NCBI GenBank assembly: GCA_019828595.1
Contig: JAHQRK010000005.1
Span: 1,860,001-1,924,000 of the forward strand
Length of the DNA: 64,000 bases
Direction of reading: 5' to 3'
Origin: Aphanomyces cochlioides
Taxonomy: Eukaryota > Oomycota > Saprolegniomycetes > Saprolegniales > Verrucalvaceae
Shown in pieces: positions 44,530-57,231 of the stretch; within the stretch, counting starts at the first letter, position 1; every line of letters starts with the position of its first letter. Both the position numbers and the translations under genes were made by a program. The notes beneath the pieces were generated by a model. The model saw only the letters and a list, made by a program, of their open reading frames with translations, ran no database searches and had not been told where the DNA came from.

Positions 44530-47500
44530 TTAAATGAGTTGTATTAACCTTATTTTTGAGCAAAGGCCCTAATGACTTACTAATTTGCCTCGTACTGTAT
44601 AAATAGAACTTGGAAAACAGAATATGGCAAAGTGGTCATTGAACAGGAGATGAAGTGGTGAGCCGTCATGCTCACTCATGAAACGACGCTGTCAGGAATG
44701 ATGTGTTGACGTAACCAGGGGTCCGAAGATAGATGCTTGAGCACATTGAATACCTTGGTGTATCCCTTCTTGAGAGGGAGATCAACCAGGAGCTGTTGTA
44801 GATGTAGCTTGATCAAAGAGGCAGCATGAATGGCAACTTCCATCGGACTCTTCGCTGTGAGGTCGGGTCGAAAGGTGCGATCGGCACGTTGGAGCCATAT
44901 TTGATAATACACGCAGGCTCGGACAATCGGCCAGATCTTCAGATAGCCACGGATGTAGTATCCATCGGACGGCTTGGGCGTCTCGTAGAACATTTCCAGA
45001 CACGTGGACGGAAAGGAACACTCGAGCAGTCGCTGGATTGTCTTGAAGGAATACCAAACAGATTGACCATATCCACAAGAGAACAAGAAATGCTCGTACG
45101 TCTCATTGACACGACAGAAGACACACGTCGGCTTGGGGTCTTGGTACTGAAACAGATATTGCATGGCGTTGGCGCGGAGAAGGGTCTTGAAAATGAACTC
45201 TCCATATCGAGGGAGAATGTGGTCGGGTTGGAGGAAGGCGGCAAGTTGGGTAAGGCGCTTGGGGTCTTCGTAAAAGTTGGATGGCAGGTTGAGATGCTTG
45301 GTAGGAAGAATGGACGAGCTGACAGCTGGAGAAGCTCTGATCTTAGCCGATTTCGAAGTCGCAAACGCCAACAAGATCGGACTCGAGTCAGGGTGAATTA
45401 TCCAGTGCCATTCCATCCATTCAGAGCTTGGCGTCGGCAAGTGGAACACGGGAGCATCCTCTTCAGAAACAATCTCAAACAATCGTGATAACTTGGTCAC
45501 CAAGATTGAGATCCATTGTTTCGTTGGAGGGACAAAATTGGCTTGGCGGCAGGCACGGTTGATTTTGTCGAACAAGATCGAAGCTGGCCAAACTCGCTGA
45601 CACGGAGTCAACAAATGCGACAACTTCGTGATGTGAAGCGAAGCCAATACATTGGCTTGGTCTTGCGTCGATGTAGAGCACTGATCGTATAGGTCTTCGA
45701 GTCCAGGCAGATACGAGTTGTGCCAAAGGGGAACATCCAAAGATGAGATGTGATTTGGACAGCCGTACGGAGTCCAGCGGGATTCAAACCAGCTACTCAA
45801 TAAGGCTTTCCACATTGGAGTGATATTGGGATTCTTGTACAGTTGTCTGATGAATGCAGAAGAGCCATTTGCCAAGAGGAGATCTCGGGGGGAACCCCAT
45901 GGATGAAAAGCCTTCTCGAGGAGAGTATAGCCCGGCGTAATCCAGGCGGACATGGCAGACTTGTGGGGTGGGGTGGTGATGGCTTGAATGCATCTGATCA
46001 TGACAGAGCGGTTGTGTTGTTGCCATAAAGCAAGTGCATGGTGCAGGCCTAAGCCACCGGACTTCTTCGGCATGAATAGGATCTCCTTTTTGATCAAACG
46101 GAGGCCATGGACAGAGGAGGATGGGTTGATTTCTTCACCATGCATAAATTGAAGCATGGCCTTGTCGATCTTTTTGGCCAGGTCTTTGTCGGCAGGGACA
46201 AAAGCCAGTTGGTACCATAACACAGGCAGACATATGCTGTGCAGGATAGTGACTTTTCCGGCCATGGTTCGAGCCTTGTAGAGCCACAAAGACAAGCGAG
46301 CCACAAACTTCTCAAACACGTAATTGAAACGTGCCAATGGAGAAAGATTGGGCGCAACCAAGATACCAAGAGCCTTCACGGGACTGTCGGAAGTAACTTG
46401 TAGTGAGGCAAGGTTCCCATTCAACTGGCTGTAGGTCAGAATTTGGGTCTTGTCTACGTTGAGTCGGAAACCAGACTTGTCGCAAAAGGTTTGAACCAAT
46501 GCAAGCTGCCGGTGGAGGCACGTCTCATTTGCCGCATAGAGTTGCGAGTCGTCGGCAAAGTAACTCCCAGTGTGGTAGCGATCCCCACACTTGATGCCAT
46601 AGTTGGAGTGTTGCCGTAGGAGTTGGCACATCGGTTCCAAAGCGATCACAAACAGAAGTGGCGACAGTGGATCACCTTGCAACACACCGCGTGAGATGTG
46701 AACTGGCTTGGACAAGAAGCCGTTCACCAAGATGCGAGACTTGCGGCCCGAGTACAGTACGCGAACCATGTCAACAAAGGTTTCGGGAAAGCCGTAGTGA
46801 CGGAGGACGCGGAGCAAGTACGCGTGGTCCACGCGATCAAAAGCTTTCTCAAAGTCAAGCAGTGCCACCATCGAGGACGGACTGTGTAGTTTGATGTGGT
46901 GCAGCATGTCATCCAGTCGTGCAATATTGGTTTGGATATTGCTTCGACGGATAAAGCCTTGCTGGTCCGGGTGGATGATGTGTCGAATGTGGCGCTGGAG
47001 TCGATAAGCCAGAATACTCGTCAGGATTTTCACATCCGTGTTGAGTAGGCTAATGGGCCGATAGTTCTTGGCCTGTGACTTGGGGCCTTTCTTGTGCAGC
47101 AACACCAGCGTACTGACAAGTTGCATGGGAGTCAAGCGAGGGTGAGAATGGAGCTGGTGTGTGAATAGCAGCTCCAATACCAACGACCACTTGTGAGGTG
47201 CAAGTTTGAGGACTTCGAATGGCAGAGCGTTGGGACCTGGCGCTGAGTTCGAACTGCTGTGTCGAATAGCATGATAGAACTCGTTGGCGCGCAAGGGAGC
47301 CGACAGCTCTTTCTGGGCTTGCTCTGGCAGTTGCTTGTGTCGAGTCAATGGGGTCAGAAATGACGACACTTCGTCTCCAGATCGCTGCACCTCGGGAGCT
47401 GCAAACAAGTCCTTGTAGTAGTCGACCAGGACGTCAGACATGCCTTGTTGATTGGAGACAACATTTCCATTGACATCCACCAACTCTTTGAAGACTGTCT

Positions 47501-48519
47501 TCTTCAAGGGGGTAGGGACAGGGGACATGAAGTGGAACTTGGACGAGCGCTCTGCTTTGTACAAGTGAAGTTGGAACGCCTGGTCTTGACGAAACTGCTT
47601 GTCTCGATCTTGCAGCTCGTGAATTTGCTTTTGAAGGTCTCGCACTCGATCCACCAGCACTGAATCTTGACGCATGTTGGGGACTTGCAAAAGCGAAGCG
47701 ATCTCGACAGCTAACTTCTTCAACGGCAGACGTTGTTTCTCCAATCGTTGAGAATGGAATTCTTTGAGTTGGGAGCGGATATCATTGACCAGCATGTCGT
47801 AGGCCTTGGAGATATTGTGGAATGTTGGAGACTTGTCCAAAAATCGATCCAGACATCCATGAACAATCTCGGCCGCTCGTGGTAGACGAAGTAGCCAAGT
47901 TGGAGCTTTCCATGATCCAGAGCCATGGCGCAATGTTTGACGCTTTGAGATGATACGACAAGCCACGTGGTCAGCCTGTGGAACGTGTGGCATGTGCGTC
48001 GCCTTCCAATGACGAAGACCCGCCAAGGTGGACGAACAAAAGATGTAGTCGAGTCGGTTGGTGAGTGTGGGACTTGTGAAGGTTCTTGCCACGGGGTTTT
48101 GACGGCGAAACAGATCCACCAGAGACAAACTGTGCATCCATTGTTCCAGTTGAAGGGTGCCGGCCATGGTGGAGGTACTGGGTCTCAACGAATCCAAATC
48201 TTTGTTGAGAGTGCAGTTGAAATCTCCTCCAACAATGTGGAGCGCATGTGGAGGAAAGTCGCGTGGCAATTCTTCGAAGTAACTTGCTCGTTGTTGGAAG
48301 GCTGCCGGCGCATAGATATTGTGGAGAACGACTGTCAGTGGACCCAGAGTACATCGCACTTGTAGATAACGACCACGAAGCACTGGGTTGTCATGAGGGA
48401 CTTGAGTGGCGTTCTTCAAAGGAGAGTGAGGATGTATCAACGTAGCCAGACCTCCAGTGGCTGGCGACGTGGATACTTCAGGGTAAATAGGCTCTTCAAA
48501 GAACAAAGAGCCTTCGTGG
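44530..48519 (-). mobile_element. LINE 3' part N
   Basis: Minus-strand element with an intact 3' end at 44530, running to ORF2 codon 71, where the 3' end of copy O begins (native ACAAA^CCACG). Length 3990 bp. Confidence 0.93.
44676..48519 (-). pseudogene. LINE ORF2 lacking the first 70 codons (N)
   Basis: ORF2 codons 71-1351, one uninterrupted frame to the stop at 44676, with no frameshift or nonsense codon. The endonuclease has lost its N terminus including SLNTNGF and Glu50, but keeps GGDFN, RLDYIF and DH. The whole reverse transcriptase (Y557RPIS, D626, Q685GDPLSP, F725ADD) and the CCHC motif are intact. Substitutions shared with L (Ser for Pro is absent, but His for Arg in TPPHKSAM and Phe in ILLAFATSK are present) link it to the tandem group. 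Confidence 0.92.
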
Positions 48520-48665
48520 TTAAATGAGTTGTATTAACCTTATTTTTGAGCAAAGGCCCTAATGACTTACTAATTTGCCTCGTACTGTATAAATAGAACT
48601 TGGAAAACAGAATATGGCAAAGTGGTCATTGAACAGGAGATGAAGTGAGTGAGCTGTTAGCTCAC

Positions 48666-51600
48666 TCATGAAACGACGCTGTCAGGAATGATGTGTTGAC
48701 GTAACCAGGGGTCCGAAGATAGATGCTTGAGCACATTGAATACCTTGGTGTATCCCTTCTTGAGAGGGAGATCAACCAGGAGCTGTTGTAGATGTAGCCT
48801 GATCAAAGAGGCTGCATGAATGGCAACTTCCATCGGACTCTTCGCTGTGAGGTCGGGTCGAAAGGTGCGATCGGCACGTTGGAGCCATATTTGATAATAC
48901 ACGCAGGCTCGGACAATCGGCCAGATCTTCAGATAGCCACGGATGTAGTATCCATCGGACGGCTTGGGCGTCTCGTAGAACATTTCCAGACACGTGGACG
49001 GAAAGGAACACTCGAGCAGTCGCTGGATTGTCTTGAAGGAATACCAAACAGATTGACCATATCCACAAGAGAACAAGAAATGCTCGTACGTCTCATTGAC
49101 ACGACAGAAGACACACGTCGGCTTGGGGTCTTGGTACTGAAACAGATATTGCATGGCGTTGGCGCGGAGAAGGGTCTTGAAAATGAACTCTCCATATCGA
49201 GGGAGAATGTGGTCGGGTTGGAGGAAGGCGGCAAGTTGGGTAAGGCGCTTGGGGTCTTCGTAAAAGTTGGATGGCAGGTTGAGATGCTTGGTAGGAAGAA
49301 TGGACGAGCTGACAGCTGGAGAAGCTCTGATCTTAGCCGATTTCGAAGTCGCAAACGCCAACAAGATCGGACTCGAGTCAGGGTGAATCATCCAGTGCCA
49401 TTCCATCCATTCAGAGCTTGGCGTCGGCAAGTGGAACACGGGAGCATCCTCTTCAGAAACAATCTCAAACAATCGTGATAACTTGGTCACCAAGATTGAG
49501 ATCCATTGTTTCGTTGGAGGGACAAAATTGGCTTGGCGGCAGGCACGGTTGATTTTGTCGAACAAGATCGAAGCTGGCCAAACTCGCTGACACGGAGTCA
49601 ACAAATGCGACAACTTCGTGATGTGAAGCGAAGCCAATACATTGGCTTGGTCTTGCGTCGATGTAGAGCACTGATCGTATAGGTCTTCGAGTCCAGGCAG
49701 ATACGAGTTGTGCCAAAGGGGAACATCCAAAGATGAGATGTGATTTGGACAGCCGTACGGAGTCCAGCGGGATTCAAACCAGCTACTCAATAAGGCTTTC
49801 CACATTGGAGTGATATTGGGATTCTTGTACAGTTGTCTGATGAATGCAGAAGAGCCATTTGCCAAGAGGAGATCTCGGGGGGAACCCCATGGATGAAAAG
49901 CCTTCTCGAGGAGAGTATAGCCCGGCGTAATCCAGGCAGACATGGCAGACTTGCGGGGTGGGGTGGTGATGGCTTGAATGCATCTGATCATGACAGAGCG
50001 GTTGTGTTGTTGCCATAAAGCAAGTGCATGGTGCAGGCCTAAGCCACCGGACTTCTTCGGCATGAATAGGATCTCCTTTTTGATCAAACGGAGGCCATGG
50101 ACAGAGGAGGATGGGTTGATTTCTTCACCATGCATAAATTGAAGCATGGCCTTGTCGATCTTTTTGGCCAGGTCTTTGTCGGCAGGGACAAAAGCCAGTT
50201 GGTACCATAACACAGGCAGACATATGCTGTGCAGGATAGTGACTTTTCCGGCCATGGTTCGAGCCTTGTAGAGCCACAAAGACAAGCGAGCCACAAACTT
50301 CTCAAACACGTAATTGAAACGTGCCAATGGAGAAAGATTGGGCGCAACCAAGATACCAAGAGCCTTCACGGGACTGTCGGAAGTAACTTGTAGTGAGGCA
50401 AGGTTCCCATTCAACTGGCTGTAGGTCAGAATTTGGGTCTTGTCTACGTTGAGTCGGAAACCAGACTTGTCGCAAAAGGTTTGAACCAATGCAAGCTGCC
50501 GGTGGAGACACGTCTCATTTGCCGCTTAGAGTTGCGAGTCGTCGGCAAAGTAACTCCCAGTGTGGTAGCGATCCCCACACTTGATGCCATAGTTGGAGTG
50601 TTGCCGTAGGAGTTGGCACATCGGTTCCAAAGCGATCACAAACAGAAGTGGCGACAGTGGATCACCTTGCAACACACCGCGTGAGATGTGAACTGGCTTG
50701 GACAAGAAGCCGTTCACCAAGATGCGAGACTTGCGGCCCGAGTACAGTACGCGAACCATGTCAACAAAGGTTTCGGGAAAGCCATAGTGACGGAGGACGC
50801 GGAGCAAGTACGCGTGGTCCACGCGATCAAAAGCTTTCTCAAAGTCAAGCAGTGCCACCATCGAGGACGGACTGTGTAGTTTGATGTGGTGCAGCATGTC
50901 ATCCAGTCGTGCAATATTGGTTTGGATATTGCTTCGACGGATAAAGCCTTGCTGGTCCGGGTGGATGATGTGTCGAATGTGGCGCTGGAGTCGATAAGCC
51001 AGAATACTCGTCAGGATTTTCACATCCGTGTTGAGTAGGCTAATGGGCCGATAGTTCTTGGCCTGTGACTTGGGGCCTTTCTTGTGCAGCAACACCAGCG
51101 TACTGACAAGTTGCATGGGAGTCAAGCGAGGGTGAGAATGGAGCTGGTGTGTGAATAGCAGCTCCAATACCAACGACCACTTGTGAGGTGCAAGTTTGAG
51201 GACTTCGAATGGCAGAGCGTTGGGACCTGGCGCTGAGTTCGAACTGCTGTGTCGAATAGCATGATAGAACTCGTTGGCGCGCAAGGGAGCCGACAGCTCT
51301 TTCTGGGCTTGCTCTGGCAGTTGCTTGTGTCGAGTCAATGGGGTCAGAAATGACGACACTTCGTCTCCAGATCGCTGCACGTCGGGAGCTGCAAACAAGT
51401 CCTTGTAGTAGTCGACCAGGACGTCAGACATGCCTTGTTGATTGGAGACAACATTTCCATTGACATCCACCAACTCTTTGAAGACTGTCTTCTTCAAGGG
51501 GGTAGGGACAGGGGACATGAAGTGGAACTTGGACGAGCGCTCTGCTTTGTACAAGTGAAGTTGGAACGCCTGGTCTTGACGAAACTGCTTGTCTCGATCT

Positions 51601-52721
51601 TGCAGCTCGTGAATTTGCTTTTGAAGGTCTCGCACTCGATCCACCAGCACTGAATCTTGACGCATGTTGGGGACTTGCAAAAGCGAAGCGATCTCGACAG
51701 CTAACTTCTTCAACGGCAGACGTTGTTTCTCCAATCGTTGAGAATGGAATTCTTTGAGTTGGGAGCGGATATCATTGACCAGCATGTCGTAGGCCTTGGA
51801 GATATTGTGGAATGATGGAGACTTGTCCAAAAATCGATCCAGACATCCATGAACAATCTCGGCCGCTCGTGGTAGACGAAGTAGCCAAGTTGGAGCTTTC
51901 CATGATCCAGAGCCATGGCGCAATGTTTGACGCTTTGAGATGATACGACAAGCCACGTGGTCAGCCTGTGGAACGTGTGGCATGTGCGTCGCCTTCCAAT
52001 GACGAAGACCCGCCAAGGTGGACGAACAAAAGATGTAGTCGAGTCGGTTGGTGAGTGTGGGACTTGTGAAGGTTCTTGCCACGGGGTTTTGACGGCGAAA
52101 CAGATCCACCAGAGACAAACTGTGCATCCATTGTTCCAGTTGAAGGGTGCCGGCCATGGTGGAGGTACTGGGTCTCAACGAATCCAAATCTTTGTTGAGA
52201 GTGCAGTTGAAATCTCCTCCAACAATGTGGAGCGCATGTGGAGGAAAGTCGCGTGGCAATTCTTCGAAGTAACTTGCTCGTTCTTGGAAGGCTGCCGGCG
52301 CATAGATATTGTGGAGAACGACTGTCAGTGGACCCAGAGTACATCGCACTTGTAGATAACGACCACGAAGCACTGGGTTGTCATGAGGGACTTGAGTGGC
52401 GTTCTTCAAAGGAGAGTGAGGATGTATCAACGTAGCCAGACCTCCAGTGGCTGGCGACGTGGATACTTCAGGGTAAATAGGCTCTTCAAAGAACAAAGAG
52501 CCTTCGTGGTTTGTGATGCGTTGCCAATGGAACGCAACACGGTCGTGGAGACTTGGCGTGCGGAAACGGGTTTCTTGGATAAAGGAAACGTCGTGAACAC
52601 TTGATAGTTTGTCGAGGATGTACCGATGACTGTTGGAGAAGCCATTGGTGTTGAGGGAGATGATTTGTGGGTCCCAGTCCACGAGTTCAGTTGGGACATC
52701 GGAGAAGTTGTTGTCAATCAT
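48666..52721 (-). pseudogene. LINE ORF2 with nonsense codon at Tyr732 (copy O)
   Basis: Full-length ORF2 extent (4056 nt, ATG at 52721, stop at 48666) with no indel. The plus-strand TTA at 50526-50528 turns Tyr732 into a TAA stop, four codons after the catalytic F725ADD. The truncated product would contain the endonuclease and the palm motifs but no thumb or CCHC region. A nearby Pro-to-Ser shadow change shows no further damage. Asp for Glu in AAPDVQRSG and Glu147 are copy-specific. The hairpin has a distinct loop. Confidence 0.92.
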
Positions 52722-52799
52722 CACGAGTACAGATGAAAATGAGTAGAATGGAGGGGTCAGAGGGGAGGTTGAAATGGATTGAAGCAGGGGATAGAAGCC

Positions 52800-55338
52800 T
52801 TAGAGTTGATCGTCCTCCAAATCGAGGGGATCAATTTCGTCGGCGTTCATGGAGTGGTGAGCTTTGCTGCAGAGCTCGTCGATGTGGTAATTGTTGGTGA
52901 TGCTTTTGAGCATCGAGATGGCCGACAAGACGGGAGCCGGCAAAGTGAACTTCTCGAGATTGTCGCTGAAGTTTTCGATCAAAGCAAACAGCGACCAGTC
53001 CGTCAAGCAGTTGGTGTCAGGCAATCTTGTTGCTTCTTGGTTCAATAGAACAGTCAGTGCCTCCGAGTTTGTGTAGAGGTCTGGGGCCCGATTTGAGAGG
53101 AATAAGTCAATCGTAGCAAGTGCAAAGAGGATGCGCTTGATCTCTGGTATGTCCGTGGTCAATTCTTCCAAGATTTCTGACGGGTGAATCTTGTATTGAG
53201 CCATGAAGTTGACGTGATGTTTGTAGTTGTGAGGCTTGCCTTGAGCTTTTAACAAAGCCATCTTGCGCTCAATAGTCTTGGTTGCAACAAGTGACTGAAA
53301 CAAACTGAGGTCTTCATCTTGTGCGTACATAGCATGTGCAACGAGCTGAGGATCATCTCGCAAAATGCGTTGACATTCGGTGATACTGCCTTCGACTTTC
53401 TTGTCTCGAATGATCTTCTTCGCCAATTCGAGGTGGGCTGCAGCAGACTTGTTAAGTCGTTGTTTCTTCGCTTTGCCTTTGGTCTTTTTCGGGCGTGGCG
53501 CACTTGAATCTTCCAATACAATTCGAGGCACTGCAAAGTCTTCAAACGAGAGTTCCACGTCGTCTTCTTCGAGGATATGAAAACGGTTGGATGTCGGCAG
53601 GGGATCCAAACGTGGGGACGAAGGCAAAGTACGTTTTGGAGCTGGTCCAGACCGGTAGCCCGTTACCAATTGAAGGTCCAGCGAGTTCTTGGGCTGCTCA
53701 CTTGGTGGAGCAAGAGCGGGCGATTCGTTGGTAGACATTTCCACATCTTCTTGTTGTTTGTCTTGTCCATTGTTGTTAGGGGGATCGCTGTCACCAGACA
53801 TATCGACATCAGAGCCATGAGAAGGAGCTGTTGGCTGTGGTTGTTCATCTTGACCATCTTCAGATGCCTCAGTTGAGTCGGCCTTGCCTTCCGCATTTGT
53901 TCCAGGGTCTTGATCATGATCGTCTCCATCAGGTTCAGGTTCTTTTTCTCCTGACGGAGGAGATTTTGCCGCTGCCTTGGCCGCTTTTGCCTTCGCTTTT
54001 TCAGCCTTGGCCTCTGCACGTCGTGAAACAATCGACGGAGGCAATGTCTTGTTCAGAGCAGCGATCTTGTGCTGAAACACGACGACAAAAGGCTGACCCG
54101 ACGGATCCGTAATGGTGATTTCGCGTAGTGCGTCGCCGGATTTTGGCACCAGCACTGCAGGAGGCGCAGACGACTTGAAAATGACTCTCAAATGCGGCGA
54201 CTTGATGTTCTGACCAGCAGTAGGGTTGAATGCTGCTATCACTGACTTGGTCAATGCAGCCATTTTCTTGACAATTGCCTTGGCCATCGAAGGGTGACTG
54301 ACCTTGTTGAACGTAACGTAGTAGTTGTTGCCATAACGCGAGTACTTGGGAACCAGGAAGTCTTTGCCACCAAGTCGAAACGTTGTGCCTCCCATTTCCA
54401 CGCACGTAGACAAGTTGTAACTTGAGATCACAATGGTCTGTGGGTTCTTCTTGTGGATCAAAATGTTCGGAAATTTGGAGCCCCATAACGAACCAGGATT
54501 TTCCTTGACAAATTGATCGCAGATGACTTTTTCGGACCAGTCCTTGTAGCCTTCGCCCAACTTGACTGTGAGCTCGTACACTTGGGACTGGGGGGTGAGC
54601 AAAATGTTTTCAATGAAGGCGTCCATGTCACCAGAGTCTTTGTAGAATGCGTCCGCCATGGCCTCGCATCGCGCAATATCGTCATCGGCAATAGCATGAG
54701 CACCAGTGTTGCGATGTTTCGCGCCTTTGGGGGCATTGCCTTGCTTGGAATCTTTCTTGGACGAAGCTGAATCCTTGCCGGGAGTCTTTTGCGTCCATGG
54801 ATTGGCCTTTTCAGCGTTTTGTTGCTCTTGATCGCCTTGTATTTTGTCTGCCGCGGTAGGAGGATCAACAGCGCCATTTCCTTGAGCAACGGATTTGTCG
54901 ACAATGTCTTGATTTGACTGGTCATTGTCATTGTTTGTCGATTGTTCCTCTTGAATAACTTCTCCAGGAGTATCACACGGCTTCGCTTGGCCGTTAATGT
55001 CGCCTGACCCATCCACCTCCGAGTGAATTTGAGTATTTCCCTCGTCGGTTAAGGCCTCGGTTTCAGTAGAATCCTTCCCCTCGGCGTCTCCAGAGACCAT
55101 ATCCACGTCCTCTTGAGATTTTTCTTCTTCCTCTCCCGTTCTAGGAGGCTCAGCACAGGGGGCGACGCGGTTGGTGGCTGCTGGCTCAGTCCCATTGGTC
55201 ACGAGAAAGGCCGGGGCCAGACCCCCAGTGACAGGGGTAGAAGGGGAATCCATGCCATCCCCGCAGCACGGTGACTGGGGTACACCATTGCTCCGGCGAG
55301 AACCCAAATCGGGATACCGCCCCCGCCCCTCCGAAGAG
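52800..55338 (-). pseudogene. LINE ORF1 lacking the first 166 codons (copy O)
   Basis: ORF1 codons 167-1012 in one open frame to TAA at 52800. The N-terminal Ser/Pro-rich region and half of the Gly/Pro/Cys-rich block are missing. The central domain, Ala/Lys helix, NRFHILEED and basic patch are intact. The frame runs on at its 5' side into antisense ORF2 (about 35 foreign residues). It has Pro for His in EKEPEPDGDD, a variant shared only with copy Q. Confidence 0.9.
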
Positions 55339-57171
55339 CATTTGCCGCATAGAGTTGCGAGTCGTCGGCAAAGTAACTCCCAGTGTGGTAGCGATCCCCA
55401 CACTTGATGCCATAGTTGGAGTGTTGCCGTAGGAGTTGGCACATCGGTTCCAAAGCGATCACAAACAGAAGTGGCGACAGTGGATCACCTTGCAACACAC
55501 CGCGTGAGATGTGAACTGGCTTGGACAAGAAGCCGTTCACCAAGATGCGAGACTTGCGGCCCGAGTACAGTACGCGAACCATGTCAACAAAGGTTTCGGG
55601 AAAGCCATAGTGACGGAGGACGCGGAGCAAGTACGCGTGGTCCACGCGATCAAAAGCTTTCTCAAAGTCAAGCAGTGCCACCATCGAGGACGGACTGTGT
55701 AGTTTGATGTGGTGCAGCATGTCATCCAGTCGTGCAATATTGGTTTGGATATTGCTTCGACGGATAAAGCCTTGCTGGTCCGGGTGGATGATGTGTCGAA
55801 TGTGGCGCTGGAGTCGATAAGCCAGAATACTCGTCAGGATTTTCACATCCGTGTTGAGTAGGCTAATGGGCCGATAGTTCTTGGCCTGTGACTTGGGGCC
55901 TTTCTTGTGCAGCAACACCAGCGTACTGACAAGTTGCATGGGAGTCAAGCGAGGGTGAGAATGGAGCTGGTGTGTGAATAGCTGCTCCAATACCAACGAC
56001 CACTTGTGAGGTGCAAGTTTGAGGACTTCGAATGGCAGAGCGTTGGGACCTGGCGCTGAGTTCGAACTGCTGTGTCGAATAGCATGATAGAACTCGTTGG
56101 CGCGCAAGGGAGCCGACAGCTCTTTCTGGGCTTGCTCTGGCAGTTGCTTGTGTCGAGTCAATGGGGTCAGAAATGACGACACTTCGTCTCCAGATCGCTG
56201 CACCTCGGGAGCTGCAAACAAGTCCTTGTAGTAGTCGACCAGGACGTCAGACATGCCTTGTTGATTGGAGACAACATTTCCATTGACATCCACCAACTCT
56301 TTGAAGACTGTCTTCTTCAAGGGGGTAGGGACAGGGGACATGAAGTGGAACTTGGACGAGCGCTCTGCTTTATACAAGTGAAGTTGGAACGCCTGGTCTT
56401 GACGAAACTGCTTGTCTCGATCTTGCAGCTCGTGAATTTGCTTTTGAAGGTCTCGCACTCGATCCACCAGCACTGAATCTTGACGCATGTTGGGGACTTG
56501 CAAAAGCGAAGCGATCTCGACAGCTAACTTCTTCAACGGCAGACGTTGTTTCTCCAATCGTTGAGAATGGAATTCTTTGAGTTGGGAGCGGATATCATTG
56601 ACCAGCATGTCGTAGGCCTTGGAGATATTGTGGAATGATGGAGACTTGTCCAAAAATCGATCCAGACATCCATGAACAATCTCGGCCGCTCGTGGTAGAC
56701 GAAGTAGCCAAGTTGGAGCTTTCCATGATCCAGAGCCATGGCGCAATGTTTGACGCTTTGAGATGATACGACAAGCCACGTGGTCAGCCTGTGGAACGTG
56801 TGGCATGTGCGTCGCCTTCCAATGACGAAGACCCGCCAAGGTGGACGAACAAAAGATGTAGTCGAGTCGGTTGGTGAGTGTGGGACTTGTGAAGGTTCTT
56901 GCCACGGGGTTTTGACGGCGAAACAGATCCACCAGAGACAAACTGTGCATCCATTGTTCCAGTTGAAGGGTGCCGGCCATGGTGGAGGTACTGGGTCTCA
57001 ACGAATCCAAATCTTTGTTGAGAGTGCAGTTGAAATCTCCTCCAACAATGTGGAGCGCATGTGGAGGAAAGTCGCGTGGCAATTCTTCGAAGTAACTTGC
57101 TCGTTGTTGGAAGGCTGCCGGCGCATAGATATTGTGGAGAACGACTGTCAGTGGACCCAGAGTACATCGCA
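55339..57171 (-). pseudogene. LINE ORF2 internal fragment (P, codons 125-736)
   Basis: Minus-strand ORF2 piece between copy O and the 5' end of copy Q. It keeps the second half of the endonuclease (GGDFN, RLDYIF, DH) and the reverse transcriptase through F725ADDSQLYAA, with Gln for Leu in LVLEQLFTH. It has no element end of its own. The open frame continues at its C-terminal side into antisense ORF1 of copy O. Copy Q is inserted at codon 125 (flank GTACATCGCA). Confidence 0.9.
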
Positions 57172-57231
57172 CTTCCGAATTTGCCTCGTACCCCTCAAGT
57201 CAAGAAGTTATCAAGTGCCGCCGCGCTCAAA

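Larger units (their letters stand above)
40510..48519 (-). repeat. Tandem head-to-tail LINE 3' ends (L, M, N)
   Basis: Three consecutive same-strand copies start at identical 3' ends (40510, 42519, 44530). The first two break at the identical ORF2 position (GCATAGA|TTAAATGAG on the plus strand); the third continues to codon 71. One insertion into a same-strand ORF2 followed by unequal exchange between the two 3' parts would produce this. Confidence 0.9.
48520..55338 (-). mobile_element. Almost full-length LINE copy O, 5' end missing
   Basis: Minus-strand element with an intact 3' end at 48520, complete ORF2 extent, spacer, and ORF1 back to codon 167. There it joins antisense ORF2 (P) without shared bases at the junction. 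The first 560 nt of the element are missing. The cut lies in the G-rich block of ORF1, so it may be a 5' truncation made during insertion or a later recombination. The flanks do not match. Confidence 0.93.

Noticed and set aside
55199..57172. A single 657-codon frame joining antisense ORF2 (P) to antisense ORF1 (O)
   Set aside because: The C-terminal 30 or so residues come from the wrong strand and frame of ORF1 after a rearrangement junction. It is not a designed fusion.
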